A stretch of 64,000 nt of DNA from Mycobacterium dioxanotrophicus (GCF_002157835.1 NZ_CP020809.1:1054001-1118000), one strand, 5' to 3'; counted from the first letter of the stretch, positions 50,973-60,323 are shown. Notes: generated by a model from the sequence alone, not told the origin. Made by a program: numbers and translations.

Positions 50973-52327
50973 CTCATTGATTCTGCCGTGCCGAACGCCG
51001 AGCCCTTCTCGCGGTCCAGATAGGTGTCCGCCTTGTTCTTCAGGAAGAACAGGTACACCACCAGTGAGATCGCGATGCACAACGTCACGTAGGCGATGAA
51101 CAGCGGAACCTGATGCTGTTCCTTGAGCGCCTGGTAGATCACCGGCGCGGTGCCGCCGAATATCGAATTGGCCAGTGCGTAGCCAACTCCCACGCCCAGC
51201 GCGCGCACATGCGCCGGGAACAGTTCGGATTTCACCAGCGCGTTGATCGAGGTATAGCCGGTCAGCAACACATAGCTGACCGCGACGAGCAGGAACGACA
51301 TGATGGGCGAACGGGTTTGAGGCAGGTAGGTGAAGAGCACGTAGGTGTAGACCACGCCGCCGAACCCGAAGAACAGCAACAGCGGTTTGCGCCCCACCTT
51401 GTCACTGATGAGCCCGCCGACCGGTTGCAGCGCCATCAGGAAGATCAGCCCGATGAGGTTGATCCAGGTGGCCGTCATCGCCTGGTCTTTGTAGGTGGCC
51501 TTGACGATCGCGGGCGCGTTGACGCTGTAGGCGTAGAACGCCAGCGTGCCGCCCATGGTGATCAGGAAGCACAGCAGCAGCGGCTTCCAGTAGCTGGTGA
51601 GCAGTTCTCTCATCGACCCGGAGCTGCTGTCCTGCCCCGCCTTGACCGCCGCGAGCTGTTCCTCCGACAGCGATTCGTCCATCGTCCGGCGCAGCCAGAA
51701 CACCACGACGGCGGCCACGCCACCGACGGCAAATGCGATGCGCCAACCGAATTCGCCGACCTGCGTCGGGCTGAGCGCGGTCAGGATGATCAGCAGCGTG
51801 AACTGGGCCAGCACGTGTCCGCCGACCAGCGTGACGTACTGGAACGACGAGAAGAAGCCGCGGCGTTCCCGGGTGGCGGCCTCGGACATGTAGGTGGCCG
51901 ATGTGCCGTATTCACCGCCGGTGGCGAAGCCCTGCACCAGCCGGCACAGCACCAGGACGATCGGGGCTGCCACGCCGATGCTGTCGCGGGCCGGCACCAG
52001 CGCGATGACGAGCGAACACAACGCCATCAGCGACACGCTGAAGGTCAGTGCCGCGCGCCGGCCGCGGCGGTCGGCGAACCGGCCGAAGAACCACGAGCCG
52101 ATGGGCCGGGTGACGAAGGTGACGGCGAAGATCGCGTAGATGTAGACCGTCGAGTTCTGGTCGGCGGGGTCGAAGAACTGCTTCTCGAAGTACGTCGCGA
52201 ACACCGTGTAGACGTAGACGTCGTACCACTCGACGAGATTGCCCGACGAGCCGCGGATCGTGTTCCAGATGGCCCTGCGAGTCGCCGCCGAGCCCGATGG
52301 CGGCGGGTGTGCGGTCGAAACGGTCAT
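50969..52327 (-). CDS. MHS-family MFS transporter (metabolite:H+ symporter)
   Basis: A 452-residue protein with 12 hydrophobic segments, from ATG 52327 (MTVSTAHPPPSGSAATRRAI). IRGSSGNLVEWYDVYVYTVF opens TM1, a hallmark of KgtP/ShiA/ProP-type MHS proteins. RPIGSWFFGRFADRRGRRAAL is the loop 2-3 motif, and GFATGGEYGTSATYMSEAA follows in TM4-5. The solute may be a dicarboxylate, citrate-like acid or other small organic acid; it cannot be told here. The frame continues to 52396 without support. Palindromic repeat C lies 77 bp upstream. Confidence 0.9.
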   Translation of the reverse strand: MTVSTAHPPPSGSAATRRAIWNTIRGSSGNLVEWYDVYVYTVFATYFEKQFFDPADQNSTVYIYAIFAVTFVTRPIGSWFFGRFADRRGRRAALTFSVSLMALCSLVIALVPARDSIGVAAPIVLVLCRLVQGFATGGEYGTSATYMSEAATRERRGFFSSFQYVTLVGGHVLAQFTLLIILTALSPTQVGEFGWRIAFAVGGVAAVVVFWLRRTMDESLSEEQLAAVKAGQDSSSGSMRELLTSYWKPLLLCFLITMGGTLAFYAYSVNAPAIVKATYKDQAMTATWINLIGLIFLMALQPVGGLISDKVGRKPLLLFFGFGGVVYTYVLFTYLPQTRSPIMSFLLVAVSYVLLTGYTSINALVKSELFPAHVRALGVGVGYALANSIFGGTAPVIYQALKEQHQVPLFIAYVTLCIAISLVVYLFFLKNKADTYLDREKGSAFGTAESMR

Positions 52328-52403
52328 GCGCGTCTCCAGACGGTCGGCCGGTCTGGGGAGCAACGTTAGTGGAATGCGGTGTCGCCGTGGGCCCACTTCT
52401 CCC

Positions 52404-52470
52404 GGCGAGCAGACGCTGCGGTCCGCAACACGCCGCAGTTCCGGTACCGCAGTGACTGCTCGCGGAGAAA
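52404..52470. repeat. Interspersed palindromic repeat, copy C (inverted)
   Basis: GCGAGCAGACGCTGCGGTCC (52405 on) and GGTACCGCAGTGACTGCTCG (ending about 52462) form a hairpin of about 20 bp with a few mismatches. Its reverse complement matches copy B. It lies between the MHS transporter start and the AbiEi-like stop. Confidence 0.8.
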
Positions 52471-52495
52471 CTCAGCGGGGAAACTCAGCGGGAAC

Positions 52496-53392
52496 TCAGC
52501 CCGCAAGTGCCGCGCCGTCGAGGTGCGACATAACCCGGCGCACCAATTCCTCGGGACGCCTGCGGATGTCATCGGCCGTCGCGGAGACAGTGCGCCAGCC
52601 GCACTCCTGCAGCCGGGCGGCCTTCAGTCGGTCATGTTTGAAGCCTTCGGGTGTGGCGTGCCATGCCACGCTGTCGTATTCGGCGGCCAGTTTCGCGTCG
52701 GGCCAGGCAAAGTCCACGCGCCAGCGCTCGCCGTGGCGGTCGATGATCTCGTATTGCAACTCCGGCGTCGGCACGCACCAGTCGATGAACACCAGCCGCA
52801 TCTCACTCTCCATCGGCGACTCGGCGCGAGCGTCGGCGTGAATCAACAGATCCCGCACCGCAACGATGCCCCGACGGCCCTTTTGTTCTCGCACCGCGGA
52901 CTCCAATTCCTCGGTGCTGCAAGCTCCGACGTGCAGCGCGGCATCAAGGACGGCTAGCGCCCGCGGTCGGCGCAGGACGCGAGCGAGTTCGACGGCCGTC
53001 CACGCCGGGCCCGTCGCCAGCCGGCCGGAGACTCTTTTCAACGGTGCGCCGACCCGCTGATGGACCATCAGCCCGTCGGTGGGGCGAATCCGCAGGCCGG
53101 GGTCGAGGATGTGAATGCGGTCGTCGTGCTCGGTGTCGAATCCATAGAGTGCGGCAGCGGTGTTCATGCACGCCACGATCGGCATCGAGGTCAGAATGTC
53201 CAAGGCCGCAAGTCGATCGATCACGCCGGGGACATGGTCGGAGTACACGCCGCGACAGACCCGCAGGATCTGGCCTGAGCGGACCATCGCGGCAAGCGTC
53301 TTGCGCGACATGATCGATCTCAATTGCGCCGTGCTGGCCACACCGCCGTTGGTGGCAAAGAAGTTCTCGAGATCGAATGCAGCTCTGGGCAC
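52496..53392 (-). CDS. AbiEi-like wHTH protein with C-terminal DUF559 (PD-(D/E)XK-like) domain
   Basis: A 298-residue protein (MPRAAFDLENFFATNGGVAS). The N-terminal 45 residues, TAQLRSIMSRKTLAAMVRSG then GQILRVCRGVYS, are the winged helix of type IV antitoxin AbiEi-family proteins. The middle resembles the AbiEi body. The C-terminus is a Vsr/DUF559-type nuclease-like fold: SPMESEMRLVFIDWCVPTPE, WRVDFAWPDAKLAAEYDSVA and LQECGWRTVSATADDI, with Glu, Asp and Glu at the expected metal positions. No AbiEii toxin gene is adjacent. It is bracketed by inverted copies of the palindromic repeat, suggesting acquisition or defence-island origin. Confidence 0.82.
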   Translation of the reverse strand: MPRAAFDLENFFATNGGVASTAQLRSIMSRKTLAAMVRSGQILRVCRGVYSDHVPGVIDRLAALDILTSMPIVACMNTAAALYGFDTEHDDRIHILDPGLRIRPTDGLMVHQRVGAPLKRVSGRLATGPAWTAVELARVLRRPRALAVLDAALHVGACSTEELESAVREQKGRRGIVAVRDLLIHADARAESPMESEMRLVFIDWCVPTPELQYEIIDRHGERWRVDFAWPDAKLAAEYDSVAWHATPEGFKHDRLKAARLQECGWRTVSATADDIRRRPEELVRRVMSHLDGAALAG

Positions 53393-53470
53393 CCCTCGAT
53401 GCTGGCCGTTTTGCCGGCTGCGATTGAAGAGGCCATCACCAATCTGTGGATAACCCCGTCGCCTTTTCCT

Positions 53471-53538
53471 GCCGAGCAGACACTGAGGTACCGGAAACGC
53501 GGCGTGTCGCGGACCGCAGCGTCTGTTCGCGCAAAGAA
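53471..53538. repeat. Interspersed palindromic repeat, copy B
   Basis: GAGCAGACACTGAGGTACCG (53474 on), GGCGTGTCGCGGACCGCAGC and GTCTGTTCGCGCAAAGAA (53521 on). The two arms are imperfect inverted repeats. It lies between the AbiEi-like start and the menA stop, 8 bp from the latter. Confidence 0.8.
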
Positions 53539-53545
53539 GTTCGCG

Positions 53546-54421
53546 CTAGAAAACCAAGGCCAGCGAAACGGCGACGGCCCACACCAGCATGGTGAGCCCG
53601 GTGTCGCGCAGCACGGGAATCAGCCCGGCGCCCCCGCTGCCTCCGCGCACGGGCCGGGCCGCGCGCACCGCGAGCGGCGCGGCCAGCAGACCCACCAGAC
53701 ACCACGGGGTGGCGGCGGTCAGCGCCAGCGTCCCGACCAGCGCCACGCCCAGCAACACCTGGTAGAGCACCCGTGTGCGGGCATCACCCAGCCGCACGGC
53801 CAGCGTGATCTTGCCGGACTCCGCGTCGGTCGGGATGTCGCGCAGGTTGTTGGCGACCAGCACGGCCGACGACAACGAGCCCATCACCACGGCCATCACC
53901 ACGCCGACCCAATCGATCCGCAGGGCCTGCGTGTACTGCGTGCCCAGCACGGCCACCAGACCGAAGAAGATGAAGACCGCGATCTCACCCAGCCCGAGGT
54001 AGCCGTAGGGCTTCTTGCCGCCGGTGTAGAGCCACGCTCCGGCGATACACACCGCGCCCACGGCGATCAGCCACGGCGCGCTCACCGCGGCAAGCGCCAG
54101 GCCCGCGACGGCACCCACCGCCAAACTCGACAGCGCGGCGGTCAGCACTGCGCGGGGCGATGCCAACCGGGAGCCGACCAGTCGCAGCGGGCCCGATCGC
54201 ACGTCGTCGGTGCCGCGGATGCCGTCGGAGTAGTCGTTGGCGTAGTTGACGCCGATGATCAGGGCCACCGCGACGGCCAGGGCCAGCAGCGCCTTCCACC
54301 ACACCGCCGCGCCGAGCCACGCCGCCGCGCCGGTCCCGGCGATCACGGGGGAGACGGCGTTGGGCAAGGTGCGGGGCCGGGCGCCCTCGATCCATTGAGC
54401 GAAACTGGCCACGGCCGCCAT
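53546..54421 (-). CDS. menA: 1,4-dihydroxy-2-naphthoate polyprenyltransferase
   Basis: MenA attaches the polyprenyl chain to dihydroxynaphthoate in menaquinone synthesis, in the membrane. The 291-residue protein begins [20 protein letters not shown]. The first Asp-rich motif is [20 protein letters not shown] (about residues 58-77). The second region, [20 protein letters not shown] near 190, carries the other Asp cluster. Eight or nine hydrophobic segments follow the UbiA pattern. Position next to the phosphorylase and galE3-like genes matches Rv0534c. Confidence 0.95.
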   Translation of the reverse strand: MAAVASFAQWIEGARPRTLPNAVSPVIAGTGAAAWLGAAVWWKALLALAVAVALIIGVNYANDYSDGIRGTDDVRSGPLRLVGSRLASPRAVLTAALSSLAVGAVAGLALAAVSAPWLIAVGAVCIAGAWLYTGGKKPYGYLGLGEIAVFIFFGLVAVLGTQYTQALRIDWVGVVMAVVMGSLSSAVLVANNLRDIPTDAESGKITLAVRLGDARTRVLYQVLLGVALVGTLALTAATPWCLVGLLAAPLAVRAARPVRGGSGGAGLIPVLRDTGLTMLVWAVAVSLALVF

Positions 54422-54459
54422 CGTATGAGTACTCCAGAAACCGGACCTACACTGGCGGC

Positions 54460-54774
54460 ATGAATGACCGGCTCAGCAAGACTGAGATCAGCAAGGATGT
54501 GCTGCAGGAATCCGTCGAGGCCGTGGCGTCGACCGTGGGCGAGGTGACCCACATCATCACGACTGCGGTCAAGGACGTGGCGGCGGCGATCGGCGGCCTG
54601 GCCACCGATGCGTTCGAGATCCGCGACAGTGCGCGCAAGGCCCGGGCCCAGCTCGACGACGACCTCGATGTGGACGCCGACGTCGACGCCCCCGCGGACG
54701 TCGAAGAAGCCGTCGACGAGGTCAAGCCCACCGACGTTCCCGGATCCCAGGACCTCGGCGACAAGACCGACTAG
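54460..54774 (+). CDS. Acidic hypothetical protein, 104 residues
   Basis: The protein starts [20 protein letters not shown] and continues with a probable amphipathic helix ([20 protein letters not shown]). The last 40 residues are very acidic ([20 protein letters not shown]). No motif is recognised. It is divergent from menA, with 38 bp between starts. The phosphorylase gene begins on its last stop base (TAGTG), so the two are translated in series. I know of no gene at this position in M. tuberculosis. Confidence 0.7.
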   Translation: MNDRLSKTEISKDVLQESVEAVASTVGEVTHIITTAVKDVAAAIGGLATDAFEIRDSARKARAQLDDDLDVDADVDAPADVEEAVDEVKPTDVPGSQDLGDKTD

Positions 54775-55550
54775 TGCTCGGAGTCGTCGGCGGTAGCGGC
54801 TTTTACACATTTTTCGGGCCGGACGCGCGCAGCGTCAGCGTGGACACGCCGTACGGCGCCCCCAGCGCTCCCATCACGGTCGGCACCGTCGGCCAGCATG
54901 AGGTGGCGTTCCTCCCCAGACACGGCGTGAATCATGAGTACTCGCCGCATACCGTGCCGTACCGGGCGAACATGTGGGCACTGCGCGCGCTGGGGGTGCG
55001 ACGCGTCTTCGGGCCGTGCGCGGTCGGCAGCTTGACCCCCGACCTCGGTCCGGGGTCGATGGTGGTGCCCGATCAACTGGTCGACCGCACCAGCGCACGC
55101 CCCGACACCTATTTCGATTCCGGCGGCATCCATGTGAGTTTCGCCGACCCCTACTGTCCGACGCTGCGCGCTGCAGCGGCCGGGCTGCCCGGTGTGGTCG
55201 ACGGCGGCACCATGGTGGTGATCCAGGGGCCGCGCTTCTCCACGCGTGCGGAGAGTCGCTGGTTCGCGGACCAGGGCTTCCGGCTGGTCAACATGACCGG
55301 CTACCCGGAGGCGGTGCTGGCTCGTGAACTCGAAATATGTTATGCCGCAATCGCTTTGGTGACCGATCTGGACGCGGGTATCGAAGCCGGCGCGGGAGTG
55401 CGCACGGTCGACGTGTTCGCCGAGTTCGAGCGGAACATCGTGCCGTTCAAGAAGTTGGCGCACGAGGCGCTGGAGGCTGTCGACGTCGAGCGCACCTGCA
55501 CGCACTGCCTGGCTCATGACGGGGTGAAACTGCCTTTCGAGTTGCCGTGA
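54774..55550 (+). CDS. mtnP: S-methyl-5'-thioadenosine phosphorylase-type purine phosphorylase
   Basis: A 258-residue protein from GTG 54774 (MLGVVGGSGFYTFFGPDARS). PNP/MTAP-family blocks are VVGGSGFY, LPRHGVNHEYSPHTVPYRAN near residue 48, VFGPCAVGSLTPDLGPGSMV near 80, VVIQGPRFSTRAESRWFA near 150 and LVNMTGYPEAVLARELEICY near 172. It cleaves methylthioadenosine (or related purine nucleosides) with phosphate, recycling methionine and purine. It corresponds to Rv0535. The galE3-like gene overlaps its stop as GTGA. Confidence 0.92.
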   Translation: MLGVVGGSGFYTFFGPDARSVSVDTPYGAPSAPITVGTVGQHEVAFLPRHGVNHEYSPHTVPYRANMWALRALGVRRVFGPCAVGSLTPDLGPGSMVVPDQLVDRTSARPDTYFDSGGIHVSFADPYCPTLRAAAAGLPGVVDGGTMVVIQGPRFSTRAESRWFADQGFRLVNMTGYPEAVLARELEICYAAIALVTDLDAGIEAGAGVRTVDVFAEFERNIVPFKKLAHEALEAVDVERTCTHCLAHDGVKLPFELP

Positions 55551-56590
55551 GGGTCCTGCTCACCGGCGCTGCAGGTTTCATCGGGTCTCGGATCGCGGTC
55601 GCGCTGCGGTCGGCGGGCCACGAGGTCGTCGCCGTCGACACCATGCTGCCCGCCGCGCACGGCCCCGCCGCCGAACCGCCGCCGCAGTGCCACCTTGTGG
55701 ACATCCGCGACCGCGATGCGCTGAAACCCCTGCTCGAGGGCGTCGACGTGGTGTGCCACCAGGCTGCCGTGGTGGGAGCCGGGGTCGATGCGGCCGACGC
55801 GCCGTCATACGCCGGACACAACGACTTCGGCACGGCGGTGCTGCTCGCCGAGATGTATGCCGCACGCTGCACGCGGTTGGTGCTCGCGTCGTCGATGGTG
55901 GTGTACGGGCAGGGCGGCTACGACTGCCCGGAGCACGGCCCGGTTGACCCGGCGGCGCGCACCCGCGCGGATCTGGACGCGGGAGTGTTCGAGCACCGCT
56001 GCCCGATCGGCGGAGAACGGTTGCGGTGGCACCTCGTCGTCGAGGATGCGCCGTTACGCCCCCGCAGTCTGTATGCCGCCAGCAAGGCCGCGCAGGAGCA
56101 TTTCGCCCTGGCGTGGGTGGAGTCCGGCGCCGGGTCGGTGGTCGCGCTGCGCTATCACAACGTCTACGGCCCCAACATGCCGCGCGACACCCCGTACTCG
56201 GGCGTCGCGGCCATCTTCCGCTCGCAGCTCGAATCCGGGCAACGGCCAAGGGTTTTCGAGGATGGCGGGCAGATGCGCGATTTCGTCCACGTGGACGACG
56301 TCGCGGCCGCCAACCTGGCCGCGGTGGGCGCCGGTCTGGACGGTTTCAACGCGTTCAACGTCTGCTCGGGGCGACCCGTCTCGATCATGGAGGTGGCGAC
56401 CCGGCTGTGCGAGGCCCGCGGGGCGGGAGAGCCGGTCGTCACCGGCCAGTACCGCAGTGGCGACGTTCGGCACATCGTGGCCTCGCCGGAGCATGCGGCG
56501 CAGGCATTGGGTTTTAGGGCGGCCATCGATCCGCGCGACGGTTTGGCCGAGTTCGCGTTCGCGCCGTTGCGGCAACCATCCCACACTTGA
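55547..56590 (+). CDS. galE3: NAD-dependent sugar nucleotide epimerase/dehydratase (Rv0536/GalE3-like)
   Basis: A 347-residue extended SDR. Motifs are intact: RVLLTGAAGFIGSRIAVALR at the N-terminus, VVCHQAAVVGAGVDAADAPS near residue 68, VLASSMVVYGQGGY near 108 and the catalytic SLYAASKAAQEHFALAW near 172 with YxxxK. RYHNVYGPNMPRDTPYSGVA follows. Probably a UDP- or GDP-sugar epimerase or dehydratase; the substrate is uncertain despite the gene name. Unlike the galE2-like protein at 3703-4824 it keeps all catalytic residues. Coupled to the phosphorylase gene by GTGA. Confidence 0.88.
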   Translation: MRVLLTGAAGFIGSRIAVALRSAGHEVVAVDTMLPAAHGPAAEPPPQCHLVDIRDRDALKPLLEGVDVVCHQAAVVGAGVDAADAPSYAGHNDFGTAVLLAEMYAARCTRLVLASSMVVYGQGGYDCPEHGPVDPAARTRADLDAGVFEHRCPIGGERLRWHLVVEDAPLRPRSLYAASKAAQEHFALAWVESGAGSVVALRYHNVYGPNMPRDTPYSGVAAIFRSQLESGQRPRVFEDGGQMRDFVHVDDVAAANLAAVGAGLDGFNAFNVCSGRPVSIMEVATRLCEARGAGEPVVTGQYRSGDVRHIVASPEHAAQALGFRAAIDPRDGLAEFAFAPLRQPSHT

Positions 56591-56620
56591 CACCCGTCAA
56601 CTCCACGTGGCAATACTGAC

Positions 56621-57751
56621 GTGGTGAAACCTGCCATCTGTGAGCAGTTCGGGATCGACTTCCCGCTCTTCGCCTTCAGCCACTGCCGCGACGTGGTGGC
56701 CGCGGTGACCAATGCCGGCGGCTTCGGCGTCCTCGGCGCCACCGCCTACACGCCCGAGCAACTGGACCGCGAGCTCACCTGGATCGACCAGCAGGTCGGC
56801 GGAAAACCGTATGGCGCCGACATCATAGTCCCGGCGAAATTCGAGGGCAAGGGTGAACACCTGTCCCGCAGCCAGCTGGCGGACCGGATCCCCGGTGAAT
56901 ACCGGGATTTCGTAACCCAACCGCTCGCCGAGCACGGCATCGAGCCTGACCCCAACCCGCGGCTGGGCGGTTCGTCGTTGTCGGGGGACACCGGACAGGA
57001 ACTGCTCGAGGTCGCGCTGAGCTATCCGATCAAGCTCATCGCCAACGCGCTCGGCGTTCCGCCCGATTACATGATCGACGCGGGCCGCGAGCGCGGCGTT
57101 CCGGTCGCGGCCCTGGTGGGGGCGCGTGAGCACGCCGTCAAACAGGTGCACGCCGGCGTGGACATGATCATCGCGCAGGGCACCGAGGCCGGCGGCCACT
57201 GCGGTGAGGTGTCGACACTGGTGCTGGTGCCCGAAGTCCTGGCAGCGCTGGCCGAAACCGGCAGCAAGATTCCCGTGTTGGCCGCAGGCGGCATCGTGAC
57301 CGGCAGGCAGATGGCCGCCGCCGTGGCGATGGGTGCCGACGGTGCCTGGACCGGATCGGTGTGGCTGACCACCGAGGAGGCCGAGACGGCGCCGCACACC
57401 GTGCAGAAGATGCTCGCCGCCACCTCTCGCGACACGGTGCGGTCGACGGGCCGCACCGGTAAGCCTGCGCGTCAGCTGGTCTCCGAATGGACCGATGCAT
57501 GGCAGCCGAATCCCGCTGGGCACCAGACACTTCCGTTGCCGCTGCAGAACATGCTGGCCGAACCCGTCATCCGGCGCATCGATGTGCTTGCCGCCCAAGG
57601 ACATCCGGGCGCGCAAGCACTGGCGACCTACTTCGTCGGGCAGGGCGTCGGGCTGATGAACAAGGTGAAGCCGGCCCGCGAGGTCGTCCGCGAGTTCATC
57701 GAGGACTATGTGGCGGCGACAGAGCGGCTGAGCAACAGCCTGCCTGACTAG
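56621..57751 (+). CDS. Nitronate monooxygenase-family FMN enzyme
   Basis: A 376-residue TIM-barrel flavoprotein starting at GTG 56621 or 56624. Family blocks are LFAFSHCRDVVAAVTNAGGF near residue 16, AGVDMIIAQGTEAGGHCGEV near 183 (the GTEAGGH block near the active site), IPVLAAGGIVTGRQMAAAVA near 223 and MGADGAWTGSVWLTTEEAE, which bind FMN phosphate. Such enzymes oxidise nitronates or reduce quinones or enoyl groups; the true substrate is unknown. The stop shares CTAG with the stop of the convergent lipoprotein gene. Confidence 0.88.
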   Translation: MVKPAICEQFGIDFPLFAFSHCRDVVAAVTNAGGFGVLGATAYTPEQLDRELTWIDQQVGGKPYGADIIVPAKFEGKGEHLSRSQLADRIPGEYRDFVTQPLAEHGIEPDPNPRLGGSSLSGDTGQELLEVALSYPIKLIANALGVPPDYMIDAGRERGVPVAALVGAREHAVKQVHAGVDMIIAQGTEAGGHCGEVSTLVLVPEVLAALAETGSKIPVLAAGGIVTGRQMAAAVAMGADGAWTGSVWLTTEEAETAPHTVQKMLAATSRDTVRSTGRTGKPARQLVSEWTDAWQPNPAGHQTLPLPLQNMLAEPVIRRIDVLAAQGHPGAQALATYFVGQGVGLMNKVKPAREVVREFIEDYVAATERLSNSLPD

Positions 57752-58455
57752 TGTTGCGGGCGCCCGCCGCCACAGTTGCCGTTAGTGGCCGGCCGCACCG
57801 TCGCACCTGTGGCTTGCAGGACGCCACTGCTGTCCTTGGTGCCGTGGGCCGCCAGGCATACGCCGGTGGTGATCGCTGAAGCGTTGGCGTCGGAACGCTT
57901 TTCGTACCGGGTGTTGGCGGTCACGGTCACCGTGGCCGTGCTGTTGTCCGCCGCAGTCACCACGATCGAGTTGCCGTTCACCGATGTGACGGTTCCGGCG
58001 ACGCCGTGTTGCTGATTGCCGCCCTTGGGTCCGCACTGGTTCCCGGCTCGTTGACCGACGAGGACTGCGGCGGCCGTGACGGCGGGAGCGCCGCCGCTGT
58101 CCTTCGTGGGATGGACCTGGATGCACTCGCCCGGAGTGATGTCGGTGAGCTGTGCGGAACTGAGTTGGGCGATGTGCGTCGATCCGGTGATGTTCACGGT
58201 GGCCGGGCCCTGCCGTCCCGTCACGTTCACCGTGCCACCGGATACCGCACTGACCAGCCCGTCCACCCGGTCCTTGCCGTTGTGGCCGCCGGGTCCGGGG
58301 GTCGGGCCGGCGGCGGCCGACGGTGCCGTCGAGCCGCTGGTCGTGGAGCTGGGAGCCGACGACGTAGTCGACGAGCCGCATGCGGCCAGCGAGAGCGCGG
58401 CGAATCCGGCGAGGGCGACGACGGCGTAGCGCGAAGGGCGAGATGTGATGACCAT
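57748..58455 (-). CDS. DUF5666-type lipoprotein
   Basis: A 235-residue secreted lipoprotein. The signal RYAVVALAGFAALSLAAC ends in the lipobox LAAC. A Ser/Thr/Pro/Ala linker (about 28-60) precedes two repeated beta modules: VDGLVSAVSGGTVNVTGRQG then VNITGSTHIAQLSSAQLTDI, and VAGTVTSVNGNSIVVTAADN then VTVTANTRYEKRSDANASAI. Each ends in a GECIQVH or GVCLAAHG segment with a Cys. This is the DUF5666 layout; function unknown. It lies 66 bp downstream of a sensor kinase gene on the same strand. Confidence 0.8.
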   Translation of the reverse strand: MVITSRPSRYAVVALAGFAALSLAACGSSTTSSAPSSTTSGSTAPSAAAGPTPGPGGHNGKDRVDGLVSAVSGGTVNVTGRQGPATVNITGSTHIAQLSSAQLTDITPGECIQVHPTKDSGGAPAVTAAAVLVGQRAGNQCGPKGGNQQHGVAGTVTSVNGNSIVVTAADNSTATVTVTANTRYEKRSDANASAITTGVCLAAHGTKDSSGVLQATGATVRPATNGNCGGGRPQH

Positions 58456-58521
58456 GTGGCCACGGTCCGCGTCGCAGCTGTCGATGAGCTCAGCCGTGGA
58501 TATGAATCCGATGAGTGTGCG

Positions 58522-59550
58522 CTAGTCGACGGTGTCGAGCGCCAACGGCAAGCGCACCTCGAAGCGCGCCCCGGTGTCCAGATTGCGGGCCGACAGCGTG
58601 CCGCCATGCGCCTGTACCAGGCCCGCCGCGATGGTCAGCCCCAGCCCCGATCCGCTGGGAAGCGACGAATCCGTGCGTGGCACACGGCCGTTGGAACCTC
58701 GGTACGCGACATCGAAGACCCGGGGCAGGTCGGCCTCGTCGATGCCCACGCCGGTGTCGTCGACGTGCGCCCATGCGCCGTCGGCGTCCGCGCCGAGGGT
58801 CAGCGTCACGGCCCCGCCGTCGGGTGTGTGCGCGATGGCGTTGGCCACCAGATTCGACAGCACCCGCACCAGGGCACGGTCGCTGCCCAATACCCGCACG
58901 GGCTGCGGCGGCAGTTCGGCCGTCAACCGCACGCCCGCGTTGCGAGCTGCTATCCGGTGGGTCGAGATCACGTCGGCCACCACCTCGTCGAGCGCCACCT
59001 GCTCGCGTACCGGTTGCACCGAACCCGCGTTGATCTTCGACATCTCGAACAGGTCGTCGACCATCTCGGAGAGCCGGATCGATTCCTGCTCAATGTGTTT
59101 GGCCTGGGTTCTGACCTCGTCGTCGGTGACCACACCGTCGGCGATGGCCTCGGATACCGCGCGGATACCGGCCAGCGGGGTACGTAGGTCGTGGCTGACG
59201 AACGCCACCAACTGGCGGCGCGAATGTTCGGCCGCTCGTTCGGAATCGCGGATCTCCTGTTCCCACACCGTGCGCCGGGCCTGGTAGCGGGCCAGCATGA
59301 CGGCCGCGGGGATGGTCACCACCGACACGATCACCAGCACGACCGCGGTCTGCTCGAAGGTCGCGGTGATCATGAATCCGCTGGCGCCCAGCACCCCGGT
59401 GAACGTGGCCAGCGTCGGGATCAGCACCAGCACCACCATGCTCACCGCCAGTGACCACGACCGTGCGAACCGGATGATGATCGCCCCGGCCAGCACCACC
59501 GGCAGTGAGCAGGCCAGCGCCCATCCGATGATCTCAGCGAGGTTCTGCAC
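58522..59550 (-). CDS. Membrane sensor histidine kinase (HisKA type)
   Basis: A 342-residue protein from GTG 59550. Three or four hydrophobic segments (residues 8-108) are joined by very short loops, so sensing is probably within the membrane. The HisKA box is QLVAFVSHDLRTPLAGIRAV near 133. The ATPase domain has VLSNLVANAIAHTPDGGAVT, VDDTGVGIDEADLPRVFDVA and GSGLGLTIAAGLVQAHGG. Its start overlaps the regulator gene stop by 17 bp. The pair may control the adjacent lipoprotein gene and the divergent glycosyltransferase operon. Confidence 0.92.
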   Translation of the reverse strand: MQNLAEIIGWALACSLPVVLAGAIIIRFARSWSLAVSMVVLVLIPTLATFTGVLGASGFMITATFEQTAVVLVIVSVVTIPAAVMLARYQARRTVWEQEIRDSERAAEHSRRQLVAFVSHDLRTPLAGIRAVSEAIADGVVTDDEVRTQAKHIEQESIRLSEMVDDLFEMSKINAGSVQPVREQVALDEVVADVISTHRIAARNAGVRLTAELPPQPVRVLGSDRALVRVLSNLVANAIAHTPDGGAVTLTLGADADGAWAHVDDTGVGIDEADLPRVFDVAYRGSNGRVPRTDSSLPSGSGLGLTIAAGLVQAHGGTLSARNLDTGARFEVRLPLALDTVD

Positions 59551-60220
59551 CGGTACTCCACAGGTAGCCGCGTCCCCACACCGTCTGGATCCGGTGTTGA
59601 TCGCCGAGCTTGGACCGTAACCGCTTGATGTGCACTGTCACGGTGGACAGGTCGCCGAAGTCCCACCGCCACACCCGTTTGAGCAGATCCTCGCGAGAGA
59701 ACACGGTGTCGCTGTTGGTCAACAGGAACACCAGCAGATCGAACTCGCGGTTGGTCAGGCTGACCGGCCGCCCCGCCAGCGTGACCGAGCGCGCCGCGGT
59801 CGATACGTGCAGATCGTCGACGGCGATTTCCGCGGGCACCGACCCGACTGGCCCGGAGCTGCGCCGCAGCAGCGAGCGCACCCGCAAAGCCAGCTCGCGG
59901 GGACTGAACGGCTTGGTCAGATAGTCGTCGGCGCCGGCCTCCAGCCCGGCGATGCGATCGTCCTCCTCGCCGAGCGCGGTCAGCAGGATCACCGGCATGC
60001 TGTAGTCGCCGTCGCGGCGCAGATCTCGGCACAGCGACAGGCCGTCGGAACCGGGCATCATCACGTCGAGTACGGCGACGTCGATCTGCATGGTGTCCAG
60101 CAGCCGCAGGGCTTCGGTGCCGTCGTGCGCCACCGAGACGTCGAGTCCGTCGCGTTCCAGATAGCGCCGCACCACGTCGCGCACCACGGTGTCATCGTCG
60201 GCGATGAGTACCCGGGTCAT
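59534..60220 (-). CDS. OmpR/PhoB-family response regulator
   Basis: A 228-residue protein (MTRVLIADDDTVVRDVVRRY). The receiver domain has DDD at residues 8-10, phospho-acceptor Asp in VAVLDVMMPGSDGLSL near 52, Thr in ILLTALGE and Lys in DYLTKPFSPREL. The winged-helix output has VSLTNREFDLLVFLLTNSDT, REDLLKRVWRW and VTVHIKRLRSKLG. It is encoded upstream of its kinase partner and divergent from the glycosyltransferase operon (103 bp apart), which is a likely target. Confidence 0.94.
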   Translation of the reverse strand: MTRVLIADDDTVVRDVVRRYLERDGLDVSVAHDGTEALRLLDTMQIDVAVLDVMMPGSDGLSLCRDLRRDGDYSMPVILLTALGEEDDRIAGLEAGADDYLTKPFSPRELALRVRSLLRRSSGPVGSVPAEIAVDDLHVSTAARSVTLAGRPVSLTNREFDLLVFLLTNSDTVFSREDLLKRVWRWDFGDLSTVTVHIKRLRSKLGDQHRIQTVWGRGYLWSTGAEPR

Positions 60221-60323
60221 CGTTCGAGGTTACTGCTGCAGGGCCGCGACCTGCGGCTATGTCACGATTTCGTCATGGTTGGCCGCTGGCCACGGGGACC
60301 GGGGCGGCCTACCGTCGGAGAAC

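Noticed and set aside
52496..53392. Complete AbiE toxin-antitoxin pair
   Set aside because: Only the AbiEi-like protein is present; neighbours are a transporter and menA, with no AbiEii-type nucleotidyltransferase.
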